Below are positions 1 to 11,304 of a stretch of DNA of 64,000 nt, in pieces. How positions within the stretch are numbered: position 1 is the first letter of the stretch; each line of letters opens with the position of its first letter. Location of the stretch: NCBI GenBank assembly GCA_949130485.1, contig OX422205.1, forward strand, positions 3,702,415-3,766,414, given 5' to 3'. The DNA comes from Agelas oroides. Its lineage: Eukaryota > Porifera > Demospongiae > Agelasida > Agelasidae. A model generated the notes under the pieces. The model was not told where the DNA came from. It saw nothing but the letters and a program-made list of their open reading frames with translations, and ran no database searches. The translations under genes were made by a program, and so were the position numbers.

Positions 1-123
1 ATCTCCTCCTCTACCAGTTAAGGTCTGTAGTCAAAGTAATAATGCATACATACATAAATCCCATGGCCTTCAGTGGTCTGATGATGTGTGACGTGTATCA
101 ATCTAATCAAGACAGTTCAAGAC

Positions 124-1742
124 CTGCACAGGCAATGCTGTCCGCTGAAGAAGGCATGATTGCCATTCTTTCACCCTTGAATCAAAGCCCATCCCTAAGT
201 GCTGAATTTCACGAAAGGTACTCTGGTGAGATGCACACATGAGCAACTTGTTGAGCCTTTCATACACCTATTGTGAAAGGAAACACATAATTGTCAACTT
301 TAGCGAAAAATAAATTAACGTCTACCCCACAGTTAACACACCTGCTTCGAAGAGTGTCCTTCATACAAAGACAACTCGCTGGAGAAGAGACATTGATGGC
401 CGATTGTGCCCGCACAGAATGGCTGCACAAACAGATATGGCGGCGCTTGCATCAGGAATGGGCTTGTTGATGGTTTTTCTATGTTTCTGTCTCTTTCCCT
501 TCCTTGGGTGTTTGTGTGCACTTGTGCACATTTGCAGGATGCTCAGCAGTGTGGGAGTACATGCCTCCATTTCAGCCACTACTCCCTCACAACTGAAAGA
601 GTGTATGCTGTGGTTTTGTAGCACCGAGCTGAACGTATTGGAGCACATCATGCTAATCTCATCCTGAACAATCCTTCCAATTCTTGCTGCCATATGCTTC
701 CGCAGCTGCAGATCCTTGAAGAATTGGTCTACAATCGAAATCTTGCTACCCCTGGCCACAAGCTTGCCAACCTTTTTGCGGCTGGGTGTGAGAAGGTAGG
801 ACTTTGTACGGTCAGCATACCATTATAGGCTGTACTACATCCCTGATGGCTGTATGAAATTGAATAGTAGATACTCCACTAAAACTTACAGAAATTCCTG
901 GAGATCTTCCTGGTTAAAGTGGTTCTGCCGGGGCATAACTCAGCTTTCTGCGAGGTTCTTTTCCACCTGTTGGGTTCAGATGTTGCAATGGAACAAGCTG
1001 TTCCCCAAGGCGGCAACGCTTAGCTGAAATAGCACTGTCATCTTCAGCCGGCCTCTTCCCGCTTGGCTCACCATCAGTAGGGTTCGCATCAATTGGAGTG
1101 CTGGGTATCGCACTCACAGGAGCCGTAATCACTGCATGTATGTTGCTCAGAAGAGGAGGGAGTTCAAAGGGACCGAAACCCGTGGTCATGCGAGGACTGG
1201 AAAGGGTACTCCCTCGAACACCAGTATTTTTTATTTTTATTTTTTGAGCATATCTCCCAAAAACAGTAACTAACCGCCCCATCCATTTGAGCCATAAATG
1301 CCCCCACCCATTTAAGTCATAAATGCCACACCCATTTAAGTCATAAATGCCCCACCCATTTAAGCCATAAATGCCCCATCCCCATCTCCCCCTATGTTTT
1401 AACTTCACACTTTATGTATGTGTGAAATTTTGAACATCGATGTGCCAGCGGTGTTGGTGCTCCCCCACTCGACACACAACTTCTCTAATCCGCAGGTATC
1501 GTTCAAATATTGAGAAGCACTTTCTGGACATACATCCTGGCCTGTCAGACTGTCCCATCCCCACAACCGCTAAGAATTCTTTGGATAACGACACGCGTAG
1601 TTCAATCGCTTTCAGCTGCAAAATTTCCTTCCAAGCGGCAAGTACGTTACGTGCTGCTTCACTGTTCAGAACCCTCCGCTCATGGGCTACTGCCTCACCG
1701 CCACATGCCAAGCATCGAGCAGACATTCTCACTGTTCCATGA
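124..1742 (-). pseudogene. DUF6589-family gene, copy 1, N-terminal part, broken, runs off the left edge
   Basis: This is a probable mobile-element protein of the DUF6589 family. Read on the minus strand, pieces in family order are: a Cys-containing N-terminus (RCLACGG ... CMSRKCF, about 1742-1497); a Pro/Ser-rich linker ending KRCRLGEQ (about 1230-914); a block with SYLLTPSRKKVGKLVARGSK (about 790) and a long helical stretch; SLYEGHSSKQ followed by a GT donor (exon end 342); and an exon starting VYERLNKLLMCASHQSTF (267-124) bounded by AG and GT. The last two match copy 2 at 8.7-8.9 kb, including the splice site. Near position 368 the frame changes between SLLQRV and LSLYEGH, so at least one frameshift is present. 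The C-terminal half would lie left of base 1. Exon edges other than 342, 267 and 124 are approximate. Confidence 0.72.
1256..1392. repeat. ~28-bp tandem repeat, about 4-5 units
   Basis: Degenerate units built on CCCATTTAAGNCATAAATGCC repeat with a period near 28 bp. They lie in the putative intron between exons 1 and 2 of DUF6589 copy 1. Confidence 0.75.
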
Positions 1743-1876
1743 TCGAATCACCTACAACTACTCCAAACAAGCCATGCAGCTGCGAACACCTTCAACTAAT
1801 CACGGACACTGTAAGCATTGACACGTGACTGATAACTGATTAAATTCCTTTGGGACAAAGTACTGTATGGCCGTGT

Positions 1877-1923
1877 GACCAGACCCCTTCTCGATTTTTC
1901 CGAAAGGGGTCTGGGCACGAGAC
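1877..1923 (-). repeat. Hairpin terminus of the AGYCTCG transposon family
   Basis: On the minus strand this reads AGTCTCGTGCCCAGACCCC, then a short loop, then GGGGTCTGGTCACAC. It is one terminus of the hairpin-TIR family seen at 23.3, 40.3, 52.3 and 63.1 kb. It sits about 180 bp upstream of DUF6589 copy 1 and faces it. The other end of this element would be outside the window. Confidence 0.7.
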
Positions 1924-1925
1924 TA

Positions 1926-2243
1926 AGTTGTGTCCACCTCATGTCTACCCTTGACATCTTGAATGTGATAAAATTTACTAGGTTCTCCCCCTCCTTAGCA
2001 GGGAGAATCTAGGGCCATAACACTTAGAAAATTTATGAATATTCTAGCTTTGATGTTGAAGTGTTAATGAGGTCCTTTATTTCACGTAAAATACCTCATG
2101 CAGGTTTCTATCTCAAATAGGAACCTGAGTGAATAGGTCTGTATTTTGTGGGTTTCACTAACCATTAACTGAGACTACACACTGGAAAGCTCTTCCAAGT
2201 CCCAACCAAGCCTGATCCACTCCGTTTCGAGTTGCAGTGCTGC
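1926..2243. other. Unassigned spacer
   Basis: No coding exon, RNA gene or clear repeat recognised. The sequence is AT-moderate with scattered stops in all frames. Confidence 0.5.
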
Positions 2244-2522
2244 AAGAAACTCATTCAACAGCCAAGCGGCTAGTAGCGTAGCTCATAAGTTAGGTCCACA
2301 AGAAACTCGTTCAAGAGCCGAGATGCTAGTAGCGTAGCTCGCAAGTCAGGTCCACAAGAACCTCGTTCAATAGCTGAGCGGCTAGTAGCGTAGCTTGCAG
2401 GCCAGGTCAGCAAGAACTTCGTCCAACAGACGAGCGGCTAGTAGCGTAGCTCGCAGGCCAGGTCGGCAAGAATCTCGTCCAACAGGCAAGCGGCTGGTAG
2501 CGTAGTATTGCAGGCCATGTCC
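2244..2522. repeat. 56-bp minisatellite, 5 units
   Basis: Units starting AAGAA(A/C)CTCGTTCAA recur at about 2245, 2301, 2357, 2413 and 2469, a period of 56 bp. Each contains GGCTAGTAGCGTAGCT. Units 3-5 are closest to each other. Because 56 is not a multiple of 3, any ORF through it is incidental. Confidence 0.85.
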
Positions 2523-2822
2523 ACAACAGTCACGATTGAGTAACTGACTACTCCTAGAGCAGCTGCCATCACAACTAATACGCTTGAGCATTCAGCACAA
2601 ACCAACCACCATTGTTCTTGGCCAAGTAGATAGGCTAGGCAAGTTACAGCAGGTTTCTTTGGACAGCGCTTGGCTACTACACTCAAGCAACATGTTTCAT
2701 GGCTGTAAATCCGCAGCTCGATCGCCACCACAGCCACGGCTAGCTCATTTTTCGAATCATAAACCGACAATTATGACGTCATTTTGGCGCAGATTATGTA
2801 ACGCTGCACCATTTTCTAAGCC

Positions 2823-2967
2823 GGTTAGAAACCGCACCCTCGGTTCTTAGGGCTTCAGAAGCCTCGGAAGTGTTTACATAATCCCTTCGGGCTTCGCCCT
2901 CAGGAATTATGTAAACACTTCCTCGGGGCTTCTATAGCCCTAAGAACCTCTGGTTAGGTTTCTAACC
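2823..2967. repeat. Hairpin-forming inverted repeat (short foldback MITE)
   Basis: The arm beginning GGTTAGAAACC pairs with the arm ending GGTTTCTAACC. Inside, GTGTTTACATAAT pairs with ATTATGTAAACAC, leaving a GC-rich loop around 2890. No target duplication could be identified. Confidence 0.75.
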
Positions 2968-3430
2968 TACACATAGTACACACGAGTGTGTTGGACCTCC
3001 TCTGATCAGACCCATACCACTTTGTGAGATGGGTTGTAGCTAGCTTGTGACAATATCTCCCCCCAGGAAAACTTCAAGATGATTTCAGGCTTTCTTAGAT
3101 TGTATCTGGTGACCTCTGAAACCTCGTGCAACTGGACATAAATTATGCAAGAGCCAATACACTCTCACAAGAAATTCATATGCATATAAGTATACTATGA
3201 GAAGAAAAAGTATTTAGCAACATTTGGTGGGGGGAGTAGGCAAAGAAAATAACCAACACTCCTGGCAAAAGCTCAGCACAGAAAGTGTACCTTTTCCGGT
3301 CTTAAGATGTGGTAGTTGGTATCTACTCTCAAGACAGCAACCTTTCTATCTCGTGCACAGCCAGTGAGAGATTGTGGCTCTGCCGCGTGCCACGTATGTC
3401 ACTGCGCATGCGCAATCAACAAAGAGAAAG
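2968..3430. other. Unassigned spacer
   Basis: Nothing recognised apart from a short poly-G tract near 3230. No supported gene. Confidence 0.45.
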
Positions 3431-3470
3431 CTCCACGGATTGCCATGATTGCTGAGGTAGCAATGAGACT

Positions 3471-3698
3471 GTGGGACATTGCACTGGACTTGGAGAGCGG
3501 CACGCCAGAGGTCTGCAAATGGTTTTAAGACTGTTAAGTAGCCATGGCCGAGGTAGGAAACCTTGCCCTCTTTGTGAAGACGTCGACCTGGATGGCCTGC
3601 ATGTCCTGGAGCATGTGAATAGATTGTCTATCGGTGGGATTGATGCACTGGACAAACTCATCGCCGGCGACATTCAGTTTGTGTACACAGGGCCGTAG
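3471..3698 (+). pseudogene. Orphan coding fragment with a CPLC motif
   Basis: A 75-codon open stretch reads as real protein: an amphipathic N-terminal part (ERHARGLQMVLRLLSSHGRG), then KPCPLCEDVDLDGLHVLEHV, then a leucine-rich helix ending DIQFVY. The CPLC plus a downstream His could be half of a zinc-binding motif. It resembles LINE-associated Cys/His segments I have seen in invertebrate elements, but I cannot assign it. There is no start context and no partner exon, so it is probably a remnant. Confidence 0.35.
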
Positions 3699-4039
3699 CC
3701 ATCAAATTTAGAGTGGTCAGGTTAGGTTATGAGGTTGCTTCTGAGACCATTTTTGGGCCAAAACGATGCTTCTCGGAGGCCAGACGACAAGAGTTTTCCA
3801 TGCATGAACATCTACCCTTTCTGCTCGTTGCGCCCTATAGGACTGGTTTCGGCTTTCCGATCGCTCGCTAATCTCACAAGCCACACCCTTCGCAGATCGT
3901 TTGGTCGGAAGAAATTAACCATGTTTTGTGATTTGGTGAACATGGGTAACTTTGTGCAATCATATCTCCTGAACCCTATGACCTTAGGTGCAGCACAGAT
4001 TGAAGTTTATAAGGGTATGTAAAAGTATTGGGACATCCC

Positions 4040-4790
4040 CATCAGATATGGAGCTGTGAGGAAAGGGAGGCTCGAAGCAAGACGGAGACTGATTATTAAC
4101 GTGCTGCGTGACACTGACGCCAACGGTGAGTGCTCAGTATATTAAAGACAGTGATTAGCTTGTGAGGACCAGAACCAGTGAGGTCTGCGTGACTCGAACA
4201 GTTGCAGAAGAGCTTCTAAAACCCCATACCACAACTCCAGTAATTGTGCTCTGGAAAGGGGCTGATATTAAATGTAGTCTACACCACCCTGACTCCATAC
4301 CCCATAGCTGAGAGAGTTCTGATTCCACTGCTGTATGTGCTCAGTAACTATCCATGCACTATAGACCGTGACTTGAGGAGACAGTGTCAAGATGTGAATA
4401 CGTTGGAGACACAGGAAACCAACAGAATGTACTTGTTCGTACCAAGGTGTTGAACCCTCATCCTTAACTTACAACTGTTCAAGCCGCCTCCAACTGCTTT
4501 GAGACCTTATTTCTGCTGCAGTACCTACCATTCCACAGAAATGACACACAGGGTGCGTACAATGAACCCAAGATTAGCACATACCCAAGTTAAATTGCTC
4601 CACAAATACCGGCATACATTTGATATATAGCCTCTTCCCCAGGCATTCTCCGCCTATAGTTTTACAGTCGGACCTGGGAATGAGACTATTCTTACATGAC
4701 ATGTATGCAAGTGGGAAAAGTTAGTGTGTATGGAATGCTAATGCACCATACAACTCACTCACGCTCGCCCCACAATGCACTGCATTCCCC
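4040..4790 (+). repeat. Dispersed repeat R1, copy a (~750 bp)
   Basis: This stretch reappears inverted at about 56.94-57.65 kb at high similarity, and in a more decayed form at about 47.03-47.57 kb. One boundary is CCCCACAATGCACTGCATTC. Inside are a decayed foldback (AGCCTCTTCCCCAGGC ... CCTGGGAATGAGACTA, 4629-4686) and a shared 60-odd codon ORF (4244-4453 here, 57287-57478 inverted) with no family resemblance. A short trace of the same end lies near 20.43-20.52 kb. Confidence 0.8.
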
Positions 4791-4827
4791 TAGTATAAGT
4801 TACATGTGTGCCACTGGCAGGCTAGTC

Positions 4828-4880
4828 TCGCGGAGCCAGACTCTCACACGAAAAGCGGGAGAGAGTCTGGTGACACTCGC
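4828..4880 (+). repeat. Hairpin terminus of the AGYCTCG family, upstream of DUF6589 copy 2
   Basis: AGTCTCGCGGAGCCAGACTC is followed by a loop and by GAGTCTGGTGACAC. This is the left terminus of the hairpin-TIR family in a diverged variant. The segment TCTGGTGACAC matches TCTGGTCACAC in the terminus next to DUF6589 copy 1. It lies about 185 bp upstream of the first coding exon at 5065. No matching right terminus was found downstream. Confidence 0.65.
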
Positions 4881-5064
4881 ATATTGAGTTGGTATTAATA
4901 GGCCACGGAATTTCTGTGGGCGATAATTGACCATAAGTAGCTGAAATGCCGCAATGTAAACATCTCACTATATGAATAACATTAATAATGCACGTGTCGA
5001 GCGCAAGATACGAAGAAGCGATGGAACATGACATTTTGGCTGGCAATGAGAGACTAGCACCGAA

Positions 5065-8000
5065 ATGGATGTTAACTGCTGCTTGTGTCGGAAGACTCTA
5101 ACAAGTGAGATTGAAAAGAAGACACGGAAAAGGATACACGGCGCAAGCTGCAGGGAAGTGAAAGCACAATTAGAAAGTATTTCAAGTGTGTCTTTGGACA
5201 ATGTGTCAGAGATCAATGACCCGAATGCCTACTTGTGCCGTAGCTGTTACAGCGAGATCAGTTCCATTGATACTTTGGAGGCCAAACTTGCTGTGCAAAA
5301 GTCTGCAGTTGAAGAGAAACTGTCTCTCCTACTCTGTTGTTGGTACACAGCTACAGCTGCTACGCAAACGATCGCAACCTCAACCAGTGCCACCGAAGCG
5401 TCTTCGCTTGTCTGAACATTCTGAAAGAGTGCACACTGTTCAGCAGACACCATACGACCAGGATCATCTTACTACAGTTGTGCAGCCTTCACCATCAACT
5501 TCTAGAGGACAAGTTGAAAACCCATCACCGGATGTGCAGGTAAGTTTTAAGATTTCAGATATGATGTATTTATGATGTTTATGCATATACCACATACCGG
5601 TTAACGTCCCTTATGCAGCAGGAAGTAGAGTGTTTCATGTACGTATGCCAGTTCGCAAACAAGGCATTAAACGTCTTGTTCGCAGAAACTCCAGGTCACT
5701 TGCATCAACCATGATGAGTTCAGCTGAGATAGCCAAACCGATTCTCATGGAAGTTTCACGCAAAATAAAAGTCGAAATGAAGCACATGAGCTCAGATGAT
5801 CATGATTTGATCCTGAGGGATGCTCTCTATATGCATAACTCTTTGTCATGTAGGGTATTGTTGCAAGGTGGCCCACACAATTTAGAATTTCTTGCCCTGT
5901 CAATCACGTCTGTATCAGTTTCTAACAAGTTTTGTATTTGTCTTTTTTATCGCCCTCCATCATCCCCTGTCTCTATTTTTGATAATCTTTGTACAACATT
6001 GCAGATGGTAAATCCGGCTCAATTTTCCACTTTTCTTTTGTTGGGAGATTTTAATGTTAACTTTTTAAACCCTCAACATCATTTATTTTCACATCTCAGA
6101 GATATTTTATACAGTTTTTCATTAGAGCAGGTTGTTCCCTCCTTTACACATGTAAGTCCACATGGTAGCACGTCTCTCATTGATCTAGCCCTGCTGTCTG
6201 AACCATCTTGTCTCTGGAGTTGTACCACTCTCCCACCACTGTCATCTTCTGACCACCTTGGGGTGTCACTTGCCATTAAATGGAAAACTTCCACCAAAGC
6301 TGTTTGCTCCAAGCCCCGGCATATTTGGATCTATAAGAATGCAGATTTTTCAAAAGCATGTGACCTTATCCACACAACAAATTGGGACTCTCTTCTTTCT
6401 GATAATGTAGACCTGTCAACAGAAAATTGGACAAGGAAGTTTCTTGAAATTATGGAAGAATGTGTACCTCAACAAGAGCTTAAAAGACGCCGAAACCTTC
6501 CCTGGTTGACTAAAAATGTTGTGCGGCACATGCAGAAAAGGAACAATATGTTTCTGAGAGCTAAGCGAAGTAAAAACCCTACTCATTTTGCTAAATATAA
6601 GAAAATCAGAAACGATGTCACTACAATGCTTCGATCTGCAAAACAAAACTATTTCAACTCACTAACATCTGCAAATAGCAAACAATTCTGGAAGACAGTT
6701 AAACTCGTGAATAAACAGCAAGAAACAATCCCTGTATTAAGTCAGGACAATATCAATGCTATCACTGACGAAGAGAAATCCAACATGCTGAACACTTATT
6801 TCTCAAACTGCTGGAACCACTCCAAACCACCATTAACTGATCCACTTGAATGTATCTATGAGGAAACCTGCCCAGATCACTTATTCTGTACTACACAAGA
6901 GATTGTTCAGCTGATTAAGGGTCTAGATGTATCTAAAGCTAATGGTCCTGACAGGATTTCTGCACGCATGCTCAAGGCCACATCTGAAAGCATAGCTCCT
7001 TCTTTGACAAATCTTTTTAATCTATCCATTGCAAAAGGTCACTTTCCCAAACTATGGAAGGCAGCTAGAGTTGTACCAATTCCCAAATCAACAACTAAAC
7101 ACAGTCCATCTGGGTATAGACCAATATCCCTCCTGTCAATACTCAGCAAGCTTCTTGAAAAGCACTTCCATTCATTAATCACTGACCATCTTAATGAACA
7201 CCACCCACTTTCAGATGCACAATGGGGATTTCAAAAGGGGAAATCCACCTTGACAGCTCTGCTTTCCACTACACATGATTGGCTGACGCAACTTGACCAA
7301 AATAAAGAAATATGCTGTGTATTTTTCGACTTCCAAAAAGCTTTTGATACTGTTTCTTACAGAAGGCTCATGGAAAAGCTAAAACAGCTTCATCTACATC
7401 CTTTGATTGTGAGTTGGTTACACAGTTACCTTACAAAACGTCAACAAAGTGTTGTGGTTAATGGAACATCCTCACACTCCACTCATGTGATCTCCGGAGT
7501 ACCCCAAGGATCAGTCCTTGGGCCATTACTATTCTTGATATACATTGATGACATCTCTACACTGGCCCTCTCTGAAAACAGTAAACTTTCTCTCTATGCA
7601 GATGACATGCTACTCTATAAAACTATCTCCTCGACTGCAGATTATGCTGAACTCCAACAAGACATTGATCTGATTTACGGTTGGTCTGCTACTAATCTGA
7701 TGACTTTCAACGTCTCCAAATGCAAATGCATGTTGGTTTCACGAAGACGAAATACAATCTGCCCACCTATTAATTTGAACCTCAATGATCACCAACTAGA
7801 GAATGTTCAAAGTTATAAATATTTGGGGTTATTGCTATCTTCAGACCTCAGTTGGACTCACCATATTGAAAGCACCTGCACCAAGGCTAGAAAAATTCTG
7901 GGCCTACTATACTGCCAATTCAGTAGCAATACTGACCCACAAGTTATGGCAAAACTCTATCTATCCCTTGTGAGACCACACTTGGAATGTGGAGCTCAAG

Positions 8001-11000
8001 TCTGGCATCCATATACGGCCAAAGATACACATACATTGGAGAAAGTTCAGCAGTTTGGATTACGGATCTGTACAAGGCACTGGAATTCGAGCTACCAAGA
8101 CTTACTAGTATCTTCCAGTTACCCTCACTGGAGAATCGGAGGCTTTTCTTGTCACTGTCAACTTTTTTTAAGATTATTCATAATCTCATTTACTTCCCAG
8201 TCAATTCTCACCCAACATCCCTCTCATCCTCTTTAAGGTGTAATCATGATCAACAATATAGTATTCCTTTTGCACGCACAAATCACTTTAAATACTCATT
8301 TTTACCTAATTCTATCTCTCTATGGACCCTTAGAAGCTGTTAATTGTACCACTCTCCCTATGTTTAAGTATTATACTCTGCCACTCTTTCTGTAATGTAA
8401 TAGTATTACTTTGGGTACACTGTTATATTAGCAGTTGGCTATTTGTGTATCCATTGCACTTATGCATAAATTTTCATAGAAAAAAAAAAAATAATAATAA
8501 TGCTTATACAGTAGAAGCTCTCAAGAATTTTGACTGGGAAAGAGTTATGCTAGAAGTTGAGAAGAAACTACCAATCCTTCTGACACTACTCAAGCAGATA
8601 GTGCCATGACCAACAGAGCAAAGGCCACTGTTGTGCTTAGTGGCATCACAACTTTTGAAATCAAGACACCAGCGACTGGGCTTAGTGCAGTGAGCAGTCT
8701 CCATCATGCTGTATGGGAACGGTTCCAGCAAGCAGGTGAGAAAGTTAGCAGTGTGCAAATGGGCTTTTACTGATGCTCTGCATTACATACTCATTACAGG
8801 TGTACATGAATCTGCAACCTCTCCAAGTGTGCATGTCTTACAAGCACACCTTGAGAGTTGTTGAAAAGATAAGCGAGCACCATGATGTGGAAGTACAATT
8901 TTGGAGAGATGAAATGAAAAGGAGAATACCCAAACCAGCAGTAAGTTCAAGATGCGTATGTTATGTATATGTAGTAGTTGACAAATATAATCTTACCTAT
9001 AGATTGATGGCCTTCTTGAGTGGTTGTCAAGATGATGCTTCTTTGTATGAGGCTCCAGAATACAGTCCTCTGTCTGGAATGGGCAGCCCCATTGCATACT
9101 CTTTTGAAGACGAAAATATAATGAGTGAGGAGAGTGACCATGTCTCTGAGTGTCAACAAGAAGATATGGAAAATGAATCGTCAATGAACACTACCAGTGA
9201 GCAGTCCCAAGAAGATGAACCCTTGTGGTGTGGCAAAAAATTTGTCAGGGATAATGTTGACAAGAATGTGAAGCCGTCTCGCCAATGCCAGGAAATAAAG
9301 GGTAAATCCCTTCATTATTTTCATGCATATGCAGCAAAGGACCGGGTCAACTTAGCCTCGTTATCTGGATGCTCTCCTCCAATGAGCACTCCTGGTCCAA
9401 ATGTACTGCTACCATCAGCTGCAGATGTGTCGTGCATAATGGAGGAGATTTGCATCTTGATGTCACAGTAAGAACACACAAATATTCTTGGACATTTCTA
9501 GCATATGTTTAATGTATTCTCAATTTTTCTAGGGTTATTGTTCAGCACATGGAAGACTTCAAGGGTCAAGCAAAGCAAGTTACCTGGCATATTCCCAGCA
9601 AATATACCAAAGAGATGGCAACAAGGACTGAAGTTGTAAGTTCTATGTGTTCTTTTGCCATATAGATCTATATAGCATATATTTGCCTCATCTACAAGTG
9701 AGGTAGAGTTCAAGTGCTCTACTATCTTACAAAAGGAATTGTCTAGTTTTTTTTTTCAGCTATAGGTCAAAGCAATACCTCTATTCAGATAGTCTTTGAT
9801 AAATTAACAGTACCTATTGAAATGATTTACGCCAGTTCAAATTTACAGATATCACTGGGAGTACAGCTGTACGATGAAAACAAGCTTGATGAAATGAGCA
9901 AAATTTTGGAGCACTTCATGACACTTGTTCCAACTTTGCCTGCCGATGGGCATAAAGTTCTCCCTAATGGGAGCATTCTTGAATTTGATGACACACAATT
10001 CCTTATAGGGGGAGACCAATTGACATCAGCCCGAATAAGGGGAACCCAGGCAAATCGAGAGACTCAAGATATGGCAATTGATCGGTTGGAAGGCCTCCTT
10101 GCTGTAACTGAGGACTGGCATTCTAGGATGGCCCTAATCAAGGTAAGTTTGTTTAAATTAAAGTTAAAGAAAAAAAAACAAAACACTATAGGTACTTATT
10201 AATTTCTGCATACAAGTCAGAAGTTCTTACTCCAGAGAGCATTAGAAACCAGTGTGGTGTATTGAGCAGCCTAGCTCGGTGGCAGCTTCTGACTACAATT
10301 CAATTTTGCTGTTTGTACACTTGTGTTAATATGCTCTTCTTTTATGTTGTAGTGTACATCATGCATTCTGTACTTACAGGCCATCTGGCAAAGGCTGTAC
10401 TCTGTTAAATCTACCAAAGAGAAAGCAACCATGTATCAATTGCTCAACCTGATTAATCGCACCTCTGTTCCATCTGACCCATCCAAGAACATGAATGCAG
10501 CTGAAGATTTTTTGTTGCTACTATTGCATACGCATGCATGTTGTGGCTGCAGCAAATGTTCTTCAGTCTGTCAATCCTGCATGTGACTTCAGTTTCAGAC
10601 CTTGCCAGTGCAATTGCCGTCAACTTTGTATGCTTGCCACAAACCACCTCATCACAAACGCCAGCTACATGTGAAGATGGTGTTCATCTGTATGATGTTG
10701 AACTCTTGAGTCTTAGTTTGCTATGGCACGGATTTCATGATGCAGTTAAAGAGGGCGGATAGTTCGTTACTGGAAGTTTTTGTTGGTTATATTTAAGTCT
10801 CCAAACCACCCGAATTATGCTAAAGAGGCAGTGCACCTTTTACTTCAATATTACTACTTATTTTCTGAGAGGCAAAAGGCTCAACTTGCTTGGAGTCGTT
10901 GCATCAATACAAAGGGATGTCGTGGTGCTAACATACCCTCTGATTTGCACATGGAGCACCTGAACCGGAGACTCAAAATAGTCTTGAGAAGCTTAGGAGC

Positions 11001-11304
11001 AAGTATTACGCCCAAAGTAGTGATAAAAGCTGGAAAGAGTATTGCAGCAGTGCAGCAGGTATGTCAAAGTTTTGAGGAACAAATGTCCTCATCTTCAAAA
11101 TCTGATTGTCACCCTTATCCAAGCTTTGGAAAAGATTTCTCTATGGTACTAACCACACTTGAGGAGGAGAATGTTTTTGTACCAGAATGCCCAAGAAAGC
11201 ACGAAACTTTCAATTTGAAGTGTGGACTATTGGAAAAAGTCTCCAGAAAAGATCTTTTGAAGAAGGTTCGGACAAGTATTGACCAAATTTGTATTGTAAA
11301 ATGA
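5065..11304 (+). pseudogene. DUF6589-family gene, copy 2, full length but disabled
   Basis: Seven exons can be followed: 5065-5539 (MDVNCCLCRK ... CRSCYSEI zinc-like N-terminus, then a PKRLRLSEHS linker), 5619-8735 (split by a LINE), 8800-8940, 9003-9467, 9533-9635, 9849-10142 and 10380-11304. Nearly all junctions have GT/AG sites and matching phase. DUF6589 hallmarks are ALKNFDWERVMLEVEKKLP, SIMLYGNGSSKQ, SLHYFHAYA, VTWHIPSKYTKEM, FLIGGDQLTSARIRGTQ, DRLEGLL, INRTSVP and DLHMEHLNRRLK. Lesions are two in-frame TGA codons (8607, 8691), frameshifts near 5330, 9035, 10530 and 10758, and the LINE. The Asp of GGDQL and Glu of HMEHLNR could be catalytic in a DDE-type nuclease; that is inference. The last ~95 bp overlap the antisense RecQ-like ORF. 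Confidence 0.8.
5825..8499 (+). mobile_element. 5'-truncated L2/CR1-like LINE inserted in a DUF6589 exon
   Basis: The insert is flanked by ATGCT (5820-5824 and 8500-8504) and ends in A-rich (AAT)n. Removing it rejoins the DUF6589 frame as LRDAYTVEALKNFDWE. It starts inside the apurinic-type endonuclease domain (LLGDFNVNF, near 6040), so the 5' part is missing. The reverse transcriptase is complete, with QWGFQKGKSTLTAL, FFDFQKAFDTV, GVPQGSVLGPLLF and the YADD box near 7600. The frame runs on from the host exon, giving a composite 868-codon ORF (5630-8236). A frameshift near 8120 moves the usual C-terminal segment (LPSLENRRLFLSL ... SISLWTL) to another frame, ending 8343. It is not autonomous. 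Confidence 0.88.

Noticed and set aside
404..667. 87-codon plus-strand ORF with hydrophobic stretches (LLMVFLCFCLFPFLGCL)
   Set aside because: It is the antisense shadow of DUF6589 copy 1, whose minus-strand reading matches copy 2.
2244..2522. Regularly spaced repeats that could suggest a CRISPR array
   Set aside because: Units are adjoining 56-bp tandem copies without unique spacers, in a eukaryotic context; no cas genes.
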